In this document: positions 33,236-41,767 of the stretch, in pieces | Layout: every line of letters begins with the position of its first letter | Numbering within the stretch: the stretch's first letter is position 1 | DNA from: Archangium_A sp035910535 | Lineage (GTDB): Bacteria > Myxococcota > Myxococcia > Myxococcales > Myxococcaceae | Length of the DNA stretch: 64,000 nt | Direction: 5' to 3' | Assembly (NCBI GenBank): GCA_035910535.1 | Contig: JAMHXF010000098.1 | Span: forward strand, 1 to 64,000 | Made by a program: the position numbers and the translations under genes | Notes under the pieces: model-generated | Seen by the model: the letters and a program-made list of their open reading frames with translations, nothing else | The model's database searches: none | Told to the model about the DNA's origin: nothing

Positions 33236-33474
33236 GACTCGGGCCGCGACGGTGGCAAAGAAGAGCCACAAGAAGACGGCGTGCTCGTTGACGGGCCGAG
33301 ACCTCGAGCTCGACTACGTGCGCTCGGCTCACCGCGCCGACGCGCTCACATCACTCGTACCCAGAGAGCGAAACGTGCTGCGCCTGTCTGTCGTCGACCG
33401 ACTCTCTGTCGACCAGATTGGAGCCTCTACGGCACGCACCGAGCGACCGCCGCCCGATGGATCAACCCGGCACG
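33236..33474 (+). pseudogene. Frameshifted remnant of a sigma-70-like factor
   Basis: Conserved plus-strand frame from about 33300: DLELDYVRSAHRADALTSLV, RERNVLRLSVVDRLSVDQIG, then after a one-base shift near 33425, LYGTHRATAARWI. This parallels the intact sigma factor next door (FELLRARYRDAF, KDRALLRLNVVDGLGLDRLA, GRSTAARWLAAI). The start region is not recognisable, and the 3' end breaks exactly at the 51-bp repeat. It is therefore a truncated sigma-factor pseudogene. Its last codons run into the copied lipoprotein tail. Confidence 0.7.
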
Positions 33475-33525
33475 CGGCGCGCCGCGAATGCTCTTCGATT
33501 GCCCGTCGTGTCAGTTCTTGTTGGG
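33475..33525 (+). repeat. 51-bp direct repeat, right copy
   Basis: Identical to 32012-32062. Here it follows the sigma-factor remnant and ends 13 bp before the stop of the minus-strand sigma factor gene. It again encodes the tail PRMLFDCPSCQFLLGP in frame with the shifted remnant. Confidence 0.95.
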
Positions 33526-33537
33526 TCCCTGAGCGCG

Positions 33538-34329
33538 TCACTCGTCTTTCGACAAGTACGTCCGCAGGCTCACGTCGAGCCCCGAGCGGAGAATCGGCAG
33601 CAGGCTGTCGACGGTCTGCTCTCCCACGCCGATGCGCGTCGCCAGCGCCCGCCGCGTCTCTTCGAGCAGCTGCTCACGAATGGCCGCCAACCAGCGCGCC
33701 GCCGTCGAGCGCCCCACGTTGCGCAGCCGCGCGAGGCGGTCGAGCCCCAGCCCGTCGACCACGTTGAGGCGCAACAGCGCGCGGTCTTTCGGCTCCAACG
33801 TGTCGAGCGCCTCACGAAACGCGTCGGCGAAGGCGTCGCGGTAGCGCGCGCGCAGCAGCTCGAACTCCGGGTGGGCGAGCGGCTCGTGCGGCTCGGGCTG
33901 GGCGATTTCACGGGCGCTCGCGCGCTGCTGTGTACGGCGCTGGTTGAGGCTCGCGCGCACCACCACGGCCGCGAGCCAGCTCCGCAGCGAGCTCTGCCCG
34001 GCGAATTCCGAGAGCGCGCGCGGCTCGACCAACAGGCGCGCTCGCAGTGAGCCCACGAGCTCCGCCGCGTCGAGGTCGCGGGCGCGGCCGGCCACCGCTG
34101 CACATTCCCGCTCGAGCAGCGCGTCGAAGTGCTCCAACGCCCTGGGGTGCTTCGCGAGGCACGCAGCCGCGAGAAAGAGGTCAGCGACATGCAACGCGTC
34201 GAACTGCTCGACCGTCGTGACGCGCCGACGCAGCGCCGCCACGAAGTCTCTGTCGTCGAACTGCACCGACGGCCAGCGAGCACAGGCCGCGCGCAGCTTC
34301 GCGTCGAACCCGGGGAAGGCGCCCGTCAT
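33538..34329 (-). CDS. Sigma-70-family factor, myxobacterial type
   Basis: A 263-residue sigma-like protein. Region 2-like sequence is seen at about residues 90-140 (LRARLLVEPRALSEFAGQSS, LRSWLAAVVVRASLNQRR). Region 4-like sequence follows near 165-225 (FELLRARYRDAFADAFREAL, PKDRALLRLNVVDGLGLDRL, GRSTAARWLAAIREQL). The layout fits the deltaproteobacterial sigma family that is encoded beside Ser/Thr kinase-like genes. It overlaps by 4 bp the upstream anti-sigma/pseudokinase gene (ATGA), so both are produced together. A remnant of a related factor lies immediately downstream. Confidence 0.85.
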   Translation of the reverse strand: MTGAFPGFDAKLRAACARWPSVQFDDRDFVAALRRRVTTVEQFDALHVADLFLAAACLAKHPRALEHFDALLERECAAVAGRARDLDAAELVGSLRARLLVEPRALSEFAGQSSLRSWLAAVVVRASLNQRRTQQRASAREIAQPEPHEPLAHPEFELLRARYRDAFADAFREALDTLEPKDRALLRLNVVDGLGLDRLARLRNVGRSTAARWLAAIREQLLEETRRALATRIGVGEQTVDSLLPILRSGLDVSLRTYLSKDE

Positions 34330-35138
34330 ACCGAGAGCGCCTCACGCAGCGCCGCCATCGACGCGAAGCGCGACTCGAGCCCTTCTTGCAGCGCGTCGAC
34401 CACACCTCGTGGCACGTCGTCACCGACGCACCGCTGCAGCGCCTTGCAGAACGCGCGTTGGTCACCCACGGGCCCCAGCGCGTCATGGCGCTCGGCCACC
34501 ACGACTTGCCCGGGCCCGGGCTTCGGCGCGTACACCAACGCAAAGTCACCCAGCCACGCACGCTCGCCGCGCACCAGGACGCTGCTCAACGACACAGCGC
34601 CGTGCACCAACCCGGCGCGATGCACGTCGTCGAGCGTGCGCGCCACTTGAGAGAACAGCGGCCACGCCTCGGCCCACGACAGCGCCCGGCCATGGAGGCT
34701 CGCCGCACCGTCGATGAGCTCGCTGACCAACCACGGCTGCGCGTCGACCACGCCGAACGCACGCACGCCCGTCGTCGCGACATGTCGCCACTTCAGAAAC
34801 GGCGCCGCAGCGGCAGCCCACGCATCGCCGCCCGCCCACAGCAGCTTGAGCGCCACGCGCTCACCACCGAGCACCTCGACAGCCTCGAAGGTGACGCCAC
34901 GCTTTCCGCTGCCGAGGCGCCGCCCCACCACATAGCGGCCCGCCCAGCGCGCGCCCTCCAGGGAGCGCGGCGTGAGCACCGCCTTCGGCGCCTCGACAGC
35001 GAAGTGCTCGGCGAGCGACGAGACCAACTGCGCGCACGCCGTACAGCCCGACACGTGCGCCCACGCGGGCGTCGCGTCGAAATCAGTCAGCGCGCCTTCG
35101 ACGAGCGCGCTGACCTGGTTGTCCGTCAGGCACGACAT
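34326..35138 (-). CDS. Zinc-finger anti-sigma domain fused to a pseudokinase
   Basis: A 270-residue protein. Residues 1-40 hold an anti-sigma zinc finger: CLTDNQVSALVEGAL then HVSGCTACAQLV, with the H-x3-C-x2-C core. From residue 65 it has a protein-kinase fold: GRRLGSGKRGVTFEAVEV and VALKLLW with the ATP Lys. The HRD motif is replaced by VHGAVSLSSVLV and DFG by LGDFALVYA, so the catalytic Asp is missing. It is a pseudokinase. No membrane segment is present. Coupled by ATGA overlap to the sigma factor gene, it probably holds that factor inactive. A GTG 9 bp earlier is an alternative start. Confidence 0.82.
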   Translation of the reverse strand: MSCLTDNQVSALVEGALTDFDATPAWAHVSGCTACAQLVSSLAEHFAVEAPKAVLTPRSLEGARWAGRYVVGRRLGSGKRGVTFEAVEVLGGERVALKLLWAGGDAWAAAAAPFLKWRHVATTGVRAFGVVDAQPWLVSELIDGAASLHGRALSWAEAWPLFSQVARTLDDVHRAGLVHGAVSLSSVLVRGERAWLGDFALVYAPKPGPGQVVVAERHDALGPVGDQRAFCKALQRCVGDDVPRGVVDALQEGLESRFASMAALREALSV

Positions 35139-35181
35139 GACGGGCACGATAGCTCGCGCGCCCGCCCCTCGCCGTCGTCAC

Positions 35182-36747
35182 TCAGAAGTCGTCGCAGGGG
35201 TTGCCGAGCCGCCCTGAATAGACGCCCAGCTCCGTGAAGATGACGTCGAGGTTCTCATTCACCGGCACCACGCGGAGCGCACGCTGCGCCGCCTTGTCAT
35301 GCCAGAACGAGCCCTTCTCACTGTCGAGGCTCAGGCGCAGCTCGCCGGTCTTGGTGGTGAAGAGGTCACCAGCGGTGTCACTCAACGCGTTGGTCAACTG
35401 CTGGCGCTTCATGCGACCGCGCTGACCGACGTACACGTGAAAGTCCTTCTCGCGGTTGGGCAGCGTGCTGGTGTCGACGTAGTAGTAGTTGCCGACGCGG
35501 TCGCGCAGCAGCGCGTGCGGCTTGCGGCTGAACGGGCCCTCTCCGAACTTCGCGGCCTGCACCAGCTTCACGCCGTCTTCCGTCGACAACATGGGCACGC
35601 GCACTTCGCGCTCGCCACACAGCACCGTGCACTGCTTCGCGTCGCGGTCGAACTTCACCGACGAATAGAACCGCGCGTCGCCTTCGCCCGTCTTGCGCGT
35701 GTGCCGCGGCTCGAGGAAGTACCCGGCGTAGCGGCCGGGGTTCTGCACCGCGAACAGCTCCTTCGACGTGCCCGTGTACATGGCCTCCCGGAAGCGGTCT
35801 TCGCGCATTTCAATACGGCGTCGGTCGAAGGCGATGACGCGGCCCTTGTCGTCGGCGCACACGTTCATCGAAGTCAGCACCAGCTTGTCGTTGAGCGAGC
35901 TGCCGTCACCCCACGGAATGGTGTTGCCCTTCGAGAGCTCCGACGCGCCGACCAACCCGAAGAAGCTGCGCGCGTTTTCACGCACGTTGCTGGCGTCGCC
36001 CACGGTGTAGCGCAGCGTCTTGCCGTCGAGCGCCATGACGCTGGGCTTGGTGTCGTCGTTCATCGAGGTGCACGAGAACGCGGTGACTTCATCGCGGAAG
36101 AACGCCTTCGCCGCAGGCGACTCACAGAGGTCGGCGATGCCGCTCAGCACGTCGCCGCAAATGGAGCCGATGGCCCACTTCTGCAGGTGCGCGTCGCTCA
36201 CCTTGTTGAGCTCGAGCTGCGACTTCACCTCGACGCCGCAGGCCTGCTTCACCTGCTCGACGCGCTCGTTGAAGTCGTCCTGGTTGCTCTTCTCGCTCTT
36301 CGGTCGGTCGAACGCCGCGAGCTTCGCCAGCGTGCCGTTCTTCGTTTCTTTGTCGTGCGAGGCCAGCATCTCGCCCACGTCGAGCGCCTTCGAGGCCGCC
36401 TCGTCGAGCGTCACGTGCACCTCGTCACGCTGCGACGGCACCCACACCCGCACGCCGCGCTCGTAGAAATCCAGCACTGACCACGTGCGGCCGTCGCGCT
36501 CGATGCGATGACGAACCCTGTTGCCCTCGACCACGCGCGCGCAGCCGAACACGTGGTCGTCGAAGTTCTCGGCCGCCGACTTGCGCACGCGAACCAGGCA
36601 GCGGTCGCCCGTCTTCATGGTGAGCAGCTCGACCTTGAGCCCCGTCTTCGCGACGTAGACCTGCGCGCTCTCGACCTCGGCCGAACCACCCGAGCCGTGC
36701 GCGCACGCCGTCAACACCAGCGCCAGACCCAACACCTGACTCTTCAT
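35182..36747 (-). CDS. Large lipoprotein of unknown function
   Basis: A 521-residue lipoprotein (signal KSQVLGLALVLTAC). The ATG at 36747 has GGAG 9 bp upstream; an ATG 15 bp further up is also possible. I recognise no domain. The protein is mixed alpha/beta with scattered cysteines (GDRCLVRV, FGCARVV, KQACGVEV, GSICGDVL, KQCTVLCGERE) that could form disulfides, and tyrosine-rich GNYYYVDTSTLP. The gene follows the Ser/Thr kinase gene on the same strand after 66 bp. Confidence 0.7.
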   Translation of the reverse strand: MKSQVLGLALVLTACAHGSGGSAEVESAQVYVAKTGLKVELLTMKTGDRCLVRVRKSAAENFDDHVFGCARVVEGNRVRHRIERDGRTWSVLDFYERGVRVWVPSQRDEVHVTLDEAASKALDVGEMLASHDKETKNGTLAKLAAFDRPKSEKSNQDDFNERVEQVKQACGVEVKSQLELNKVSDAHLQKWAIGSICGDVLSGIADLCESPAAKAFFRDEVTAFSCTSMNDDTKPSVMALDGKTLRYTVGDASNVRENARSFFGLVGASELSKGNTIPWGDGSSLNDKLVLTSMNVCADDKGRVIAFDRRRIEMREDRFREAMYTGTSKELFAVQNPGRYAGYFLEPRHTRKTGEGDARFYSSVKFDRDAKQCTVLCGEREVRVPMLSTEDGVKLVQAAKFGEGPFSRKPHALLRDRVGNYYYVDTSTLPNREKDFHVYVGQRGRMKRQQLTNALSDTAGDLFTTKTGELRLSLDSEKGSFWHDKAAQRALRVVPVNENLDVIFTELGVYSGRLGNPCDDF

Positions 36748-36813
36748 GCGAAAATTCTCCATGGAACCCTTCAGACACCGCCGGAGGCCCACCGTCCCAA
36801 AGAAAGTGGCGCG

Positions 36814-38277
36814 CTACAGCGTGACGTCGTGGCGGCGGCAAAATGAACGCGCCGCGCCAACCTCTTTGGCCGACATTCGCGGGCGAAGAGAGCTCACCAG
36901 CGCGACGTTACCGAGTGCACACGCCGCCATGACGCGCCAACGCATCGCCCGCGGCAGCGACGCCACGTCGGGCTTCACGGTGAGGTTGAGCACCTCGGCG
37001 TAGCGCTGCGCTTCGAAGGCCGCCTCAATCAGCGTCAGCTGTTCGCGCTGGGCGTCGCTCTGCGGCGGCTCGGGCTTCGCCACCACCACGCGCGTCGGCG
37101 TCTCTTCCACCGCCACGGCCACCGCCACACCGGCGTCGACTTCTTCGTCCTCATCACGCGGGGGCTCGGGCACCACCGCAGGCTCCACGGCGACGACGGG
37201 CTGCACACCGGCGTCGACCACCACCGACACCGCGGCCGCTTCGACGTGCTGGCTCTTGCGCCACAGCACGCCGCCGCTGGCGAGGCCCACCAGCACGATG
37301 CCCGCCACCAACCACGGCACCACGTTGAAGGGCTTCTTCACCTGCGGCGCACGCGTCTGCGACGACGCCTTCTGCGCCACGGTCTCGGCGTGCATGCGCG
37401 GCGACGACACCGGCGCTGCGGGCGCGATGTTCGACGACTCCGAGAGCGGCTTGCCGGTGAGCTCCAGCACCAGCGTGGCGACGTCGGGTGTGCGGTGCGC
37501 GGGGTCTTTGGCGAACGCGTGCGCCAGCGCAGCCCAGACGTGCGGCAGCACCTGCGGCAGCGGCTCGGGCTCGACGAAGACGACGCGGTGCACGACCTGC
37601 GCGACACCTGAAGCGGCGAACGCGGCGCGCCCCGACAACGCCTCGTAGACGATGCTGGCGAACGAGAAGATGTCGCTGCGGCCATCGAGCGTGTCGTTCT
37701 GGCTCATGGCCTGCTCGGGCGACATGTAGAGCGGCGTGCCGATGAGCACCGAGTTGCCGGTCTGCATCGTGTCGGAGCCGAGGACCTTCGAGATGCCGAA
37801 GTCGAGCACCTTGACCTGGTCGCCGGTGGGCGTGGGCACGAGGAAGATGTTCTCGGGCTTCAGGTCGCGGTGCACCACGTCGCGCTCGTGCGCGGTGTGC
37901 AGCGCCGAACACAGCTGAACGGCGAGCGGCCTCAACGTGTCCCACGACATGGGGCCACGCGCGAGCCGCGACTTGAGCGACTCGCCGCGCAGGTACTCCA
38001 TCACCAGGTACGGCTCGCCCGACGGCAGCGTCGCGAAGTCGAAGAGGTGAATGATGTTGGGGTGCTCGAGCCGCGCGGCGATTTCTGCCTCGCGACGAAA
38101 GCGCAGCAGCAGCTCGGGGTTGAGCGCGCCCATGGTGCGCATCACCTTCACCGCCGCCTGCTTGCCTTCCACGCGGCGATGCCGGGCGAGCCACACCTCA
38201 CCCATGCCACCCCGCCCGATGAGCGACTCGAGCTCCCACGTCTCGGCCACCAGTCGGCCCGCCAGCGTCTCAGACAT
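36814..38277 (-). CDS. Membrane-anchored Ser/Thr protein kinase
   Basis: A 487-residue Hanks-type kinase. Kinase domain is at residues 10-280: GRGGMGEVWLARH, AAVKVM with the Lys, VVHRDLKPENIFL, VKVLDFGISKVLG, GTPLYMSPEQA. A Ser/Pro-rich linker is followed by one transmembrane segment near residue 325 (VVPWLVAGIVLVGLASGGVL). A Val/Pro/Glu-rich stretch and an outer helical domain with possible TPR-like repeats (LIEAAFEAQRYAEVLNLTV) come last. All catalytic residues are present. It begins 4 bp after the enoyl-CoA hydratase stop, with the start chosen at MSETLAG. Confidence 0.92.
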   Translation of the reverse strand: MSETLAGRLVAETWELESLIGRGGMGEVWLARHRRVEGKQAAVKVMRTMGALNPELLLRFRREAEIAARLEHPNIIHLFDFATLPSGEPYLVMEYLRGESLKSRLARGPMSWDTLRPLAVQLCSALHTAHERDVVHRDLKPENIFLVPTPTGDQVKVLDFGISKVLGSDTMQTGNSVLIGTPLYMSPEQAMSQNDTLDGRSDIFSFASIVYEALSGRAAFAASGVAQVVHRVVFVEPEPLPQVLPHVWAALAHAFAKDPAHRTPDVATLVLELTGKPLSESSNIAPAAPVSSPRMHAETVAQKASSQTRAPQVKKPFNVVPWLVAGIVLVGLASGGVLWRKSQHVEAAAVSVVVDAGVQPVVAVEPAVVPEPPRDEDEEVDAGVAVAVAVEETPTRVVVAKPEPPQSDAQREQLTLIEAAFEAQRYAEVLNLTVKPDVASLPRAMRWRVMAACALGNVALVSSLRPRMSAKEVGAARSFCRRHDVTL

Positions 38278-38281
38278 GGGC

Positions 38282-39058
38282 TCAGGCCCGCTTGCTGAAG
38301 TCGGGCTTCCGCTTTTCGAAGAACGCGCCGATGGCCTCTGCGACCTCTGGAGACGCGAGCTGCGCGATGAAGTGCGCGCCCTCTTCACCCATGCGCTTCT
38401 GAATGGCCGCGGCGTCTTTCAACAACGCCTTGCTCAGCTTGAGCGCCGTAGGCGGCTTCTCGCCGAGAATGCGCGCCGTCTCACGCGCCTTCGTCAGCAC
38501 TTGATCAGCCGGCAACACCGCGTTGGCGATGCCCAGCTCCACCGCGCGCGCGCCCGACACCGGCTCACACAGCAGCAGAATTTCAGCCGCGCGCACGTGG
38601 CCCACGAGCTTCGGCAACAACAGCGACGACGCGGCTTCAGGCACGAGGCCCAGATTGACGAAGGGCGCGACGAGCGAGGTGCGCTCGGTGACGTACACGA
38701 AGTCACAGTGCAGCAGCAGCGTCAGCCCGAGGCCCACGCCTTTGCCGTCAACCGCGGCGAGCAGCGGCTTCTCGAACTTCGCCAGACCGTTGATGAAGCG
38801 GAACACCGGCGAGTCCTCACCCGTGGGCGGCTGGCCCATGAAGTCGCCGAGGTCGTTGCCGGCGGTGAAGGTGTCGCTGGTGCTGGCGAAGATGACGGCC
38901 GTGACGCTGTCGTCTTTGGCGGCCTCGGCGAGCGCGGTGTTCAGCCGCTCGTACATGGCGATGGTGAGCGCATTCTTCTTCGCAGGCCGCGCGAAGCGAA
39001 TGAGCAGCGTGCCGCCATCGCGGCTGGTCTCGATGTCATCGATGAGCGTCGTCGTCAT
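38282..39058 (-). CDS. Enoyl-CoA hydratase/isomerase family protein
   Basis: A 258-residue crotonase-fold enzyme. The ATG at 39058 has GGAG upstream. The oxyanion-hole segments are RPAKKNALTIAMYERL with FASTSDTFTAGNDLGDF, and AAVDGKGVGLGLTLLLHCDF. Acid residues at the usual hydratase position are not clear: the segment VNLGLVPEAASSLLLPKLVG has Glu in PEAASS, as in delta3-delta2 enoyl-CoA isomerases. It is therefore more likely an isomerase-like member. The cytoplasmic role is in fatty acid or amino acid breakdown. It is divergent from a small exported protein. Confidence 0.88.
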   Translation of the reverse strand: MTTTLIDDIETSRDGGTLLIRFARPAKKNALTIAMYERLNTALAEAAKDDSVTAVIFASTSDTFTAGNDLGDFMGQPPTGEDSPVFRFINGLAKFEKPLLAAVDGKGVGLGLTLLLHCDFVYVTERTSLVAPFVNLGLVPEAASSLLLPKLVGHVRAAEILLLCEPVSGARAVELGIANAVLPADQVLTKARETARILGEKPPTALKLSKALLKDAAAIQKRMGEEGAHFIAQLASPEVAEAIGAFFEKRKPDFSKRA

Positions 39059-39081
39059 GGGGCTCCATGTAGTCTCAAGTG

Positions 39082-39552
39082 ATGAACCTCGCACTCGTCC
39101 TGACGCTGGTGGTGACCGGTTCACCCGACCTCTGGGAGTTCGACGGCCTCACCGCGAAGGTGCAGGCGAAGGGCGCCACGAAGGACCGCTTGAGCGCCGC
39201 CGCGTTGACGCGTCTCGGGTTGCGACTCGAAGGCGCGGGCTCGTTAAAGGTCTCGGCGCACGCCAACACCGTCGGCGGCGTCACGCTGCACCTCGAAGAC
39301 CCGAACGACGCGAAGGCCAGCTGCGACCTCTACGCCACACGCGAAGGTGACGACTTGAAGTTCACCGATTCACGCTGCGCGTTCCCCGCGTTCTCGGGGC
39401 AGCTGCGCACCAACGCCGTGTGCCGGAAGATTTCGGGCACCGCGAAGCGCGTGAAAGACGGCGTGGCGCTCGAGGCGAGCTCACCTGACTGCAACGTCTC
39501 ACCCATGGGTGTGCCGCTCTCGTTGAGCGGCAGCGTCACGCCCGCCGGATGA
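39082..39552 (+). CDS. Small exported protein of unknown function
   Basis: A 156-residue protein with signal NLALVLTLVVTGSPDLW; a GTG one codon earlier is possible. The mature part is beta-rich with four cysteines (ASCDLYA, DSRCAFPA, NAVCRKIS, SPDCNVS), probably two disulfides. No family is recognised. Its 3' end overlaps by 17 bp the convergent propeller/beta-helix gene. Confidence 0.6.
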   Translation: MNLALVLTLVVTGSPDLWEFDGLTAKVQAKGATKDRLSAAALTRLGLRLEGAGSLKVSAHANTVGGVTLHLEDPNDAKASCDLYATREGDDLKFTDSRCAFPAFSGQLRTNAVCRKISGTAKRVKDGVALEASSPDCNVSPMGVPLSLSGSVTPAG

Positions 39553-41071
39553 TGGCTCGACCTTCCGCGAGCAGCACATGCGCGGCGCGCTCCGAGAGGT
39601 AGCCGGCCTTGTCGAGCACCTCGTCGACGAACACCTCGCGCGCTCGCTCGGGCGGGAACGACGCGTCACCACCTACGTCGCCGATGCAGAACGCGTCGAT
39701 GGGGCAACTCGGGAGCTGAAACTGGGACGCGTACGAGAAGACCTGCGCGGTCACCTTGTCGGCCATCAAGATGCCACCATCGCCGTTGTTGCAGAGCAGC
39801 GCGGTCTCGACCTCGACGTGGTTGCCGACCACGACGCTGTAGTCAGCGATGCGCGCCGACTTCGCGTGAAGGTCGCCGTTCACCACGAGAAAGCTGTCGT
39901 ACCCGTCTCCACCCGCGACCGCGTCGAGGAAACCGTCGACGACGAGGTGCCCGTTGATGACGACCGCGAAGCCGCCGCGAGAGGTGTCGCTCAGCAGCTC
40001 GTCGACGTTGGCGACCCGCACGTGTCCATCGAAGTACCGCACCGAGCCGTGGTTCGTGGAAGGAGGCCAGAACCTGTTCGGCAGGCGCCGCTTCGCCTCC
40101 TCGAGCGTGAGCCGTTGCCCGGCGCTCGCGTCGAGGAAGTCGGTGACGTCGAGCGCGACGGTGCGCACGCGCGGCGCGGGGATGGACTGACGCTCCGCGC
40201 TCTTCACCAGCGACGGCGCCTCGTCGCCCTCGAAGAAGATGGACGCGACGAAGGAGAACGGCGGCCCCACTTGTCGCCACGACGCCCCGAGCAGGCCGGA
40301 CCTCCAGGGAACCAACGAGGTCACGCGCTCGTCGCTCGGCGCTCCACCGAGCCGGGTGACGCACTTGTTGGCGACGTCGACACGGCCGAGCCCGCCGCTG
40401 GTGCCGACGATGAAGGCGTCGCGGTGCCACAGCACACACTCGAGGTCGACGCTGCCGAGCGCGGAGGTGTCGAAGCGCTCCAACGCGTCGGGCTCGCGGC
40501 CCAGGTAGAGCTGGTTGGCGTCACCGGTGACGGCGATGACGCCGTCGGGCGACGTGGCGAGGCGGGTGAGCGGCGCGGCGGTGGGCAACAGCAGTTCGCG
40601 CCCGCGCATGAGTCCATTCGCGGTGACGAGGAGCTGCGCTTCAAGCTGCACGACGCGCGCGGTGGTGCCGAGCGTCGTCTTCCGTGCCTCGAGCGCCTCG
40701 ACGTGGAGCAGCCACGCTTCGCCGTCGTCTCCCGCGGCGAGGAAGCCTCCGTCGGCCGTCGGCGCGAGCGTGAAGAGACAGCCGTTGGTGTCGGTGTGAA
40801 ACACGCGCTCGCCGCCGGTGGAGTCGATGACCGCCGCGAAGCCGTGTTCACCGACGATGAGCGCGCGCTCTGCAGAAAGGGGCAGCGCCGCGCGGAGGCC
40901 GTGCGCCGCCGAGCGGAAGCGGAGCCAGCCGGTGTCGTGCGTGAAGCGGAAGAAGGCGGAGTCGCCGCGACCACCGCCGGCAGCCCAGATGACGTCGCCA
41001 AAGACGGCGAGCGCGAGCGGGCCGGGAATGGAGCCGAGCGTGGCGTGGGCGTGTTGAAGAACGACGCTCAT
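39536..41071 (-). CDS. Cytoplasmic beta-propeller fused to bactofilin-like beta-helix
   Basis: A 511-residue protein with no signal peptide. Residues 1-260 are propeller-like repeats (VFGDVIWAAGGGRGDSAFFR, ALIVGEHGFAAVIDS, FLAAGDDGEAWLLHVE, AFIVGTSGGLGRVDV). Residues 330-470 are a ladder of short strands (GFAVVINGHLVVDGFLDAV, SFLVVNGDLHAKSARI, VVVGNHVEVETALLCNNGDG, GILMADKVTAQVFSY). These resemble the polymer-forming or immunity-associated right-handed beta-helix found in myxobacterial leaderless proteins. Its first half echoes the propeller at 7186-8100. It is followed after 8 bp by a START-domain gene on the upstream side of transcription. Function is unknown. Confidence 0.68.
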   Translation of the reverse strand: MSVVLQHAHATLGSIPGPLALAVFGDVIWAAGGGRGDSAFFRFTHDTGWLRFRSAAHGLRAALPLSAERALIVGEHGFAAVIDSTGGERVFHTDTNGCLFTLAPTADGGFLAAGDDGEAWLLHVEALEARKTTLGTTARVVQLEAQLLVTANGLMRGRELLLPTAAPLTRLATSPDGVIAVTGDANQLYLGREPDALERFDTSALGSVDLECVLWHRDAFIVGTSGGLGRVDVANKCVTRLGGAPSDERVTSLVPWRSGLLGASWRQVGPPFSFVASIFFEGDEAPSLVKSAERQSIPAPRVRTVALDVTDFLDASAGQRLTLEEAKRRLPNRFWPPSTNHGSVRYFDGHVRVANVDELLSDTSRGGFAVVINGHLVVDGFLDAVAGGDGYDSFLVVNGDLHAKSARIADYSVVVGNHVEVETALLCNNGDGGILMADKVTAQVFSYASQFQLPSCPIDAFCIGDVGGDASFPPERAREVFVDEVLDKAGYLSERAAHVLLAEGRAIIRRA

Positions 41072-41079
41072 GCGCTGAC

Positions 41080-41730
41080 TCAGAAGTCGATGGTCGCGAG
41101 GAACTCGGCGAAGGCCTCGGGCGGCTTCAGGTCGGGCTTCTTCGCCTGCGTGCGGATGCCCTTGATGGTGTCGCGCGACCAGTCCTTCTGGAAGAAGTTG
41201 ACGATGAACGGCGGCAGCGCGCCCTTCGGGTCTGCGTCGACCTCCACGGTGAGCCGCGTGCGCGTGCCTTCATCAATCGACTCGAGCACGTAGAAGGCGC
41301 TGAGTTGCCCACGCACCCAGGCGGGCGTCGCCTTCACCTCGGCGTCATCGGCGGGCACCGAGCGCATGAACACCGTGCGCTTCTCGCGGTCGACGGTCAT
41401 GGTGACGGAGGTGACGAACTCGCGGTCGCTCACCACCAGCGGCATCTTGATGTGGTTGTACTCGATGTATTCGGCGGGCCCGACGCGGCGCACCACGCGC
41501 GCCTCCGCGAGGCTGTCGACCCACTCGGGCGCCCGGTCGTCGTCGAGCAACACGAGCGCGACCGTCGCCACCGGCGCGTTGACGATGCCGGTGCCCTTCA
41601 CCGACTTGATGGCGCGGTCGGGCAGCGAGCGGCTGTAGACCTTCACGCCGTCGGCGCTCTGCACTTCTTTCCAGTCGTCGGCGAAGGCGAGCGGCGCGAC
41701 CACGAGCGCGAGGGTGATGAAGCGATTCAT
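41080..41730 (-). CDS. Exported START-domain lipid-binding protein
   Basis: A 216-residue protein with signal NRFITLALVVAPLAFA. Residues 20-210 are a START/Bet v1-like domain: DDWKEVQSADGVKVYSRSLP, VKGTGIVNAPVATVALVLLD, PEYIEYN-type strand (here PAEYIEYNHIKMPLVVSDRE), RTRLTVEVDADPKGALPPFI and the C-terminal helix VNFFQKDWSRDTIKGI. The START fold binds lipids in a hydrophobic tunnel; the exported form would act in the periplasm. The start at 41730 has AGAGG upstream. Confidence 0.85.
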   Translation of the reverse strand: MNRFITLALVVAPLAFADDWKEVQSADGVKVYSRSLPDRAIKSVKGTGIVNAPVATVALVLLDDDRAPEWVDSLAEARVVRRVGPAEYIEYNHIKMPLVVSDREFVTSVTMTVDREKRTVFMRSVPADDAEVKATPAWVRGQLSAFYVLESIDEGTRTRLTVEVDADPKGALPPFIVNFFQKDWSRDTIKGIRTQAKKPDLKPPEAFAEFLATIDF

Positions 41731-41767
41731 GGCGCGCCTCTTGTCATGAAGTGCACGGCGCTCGCAC

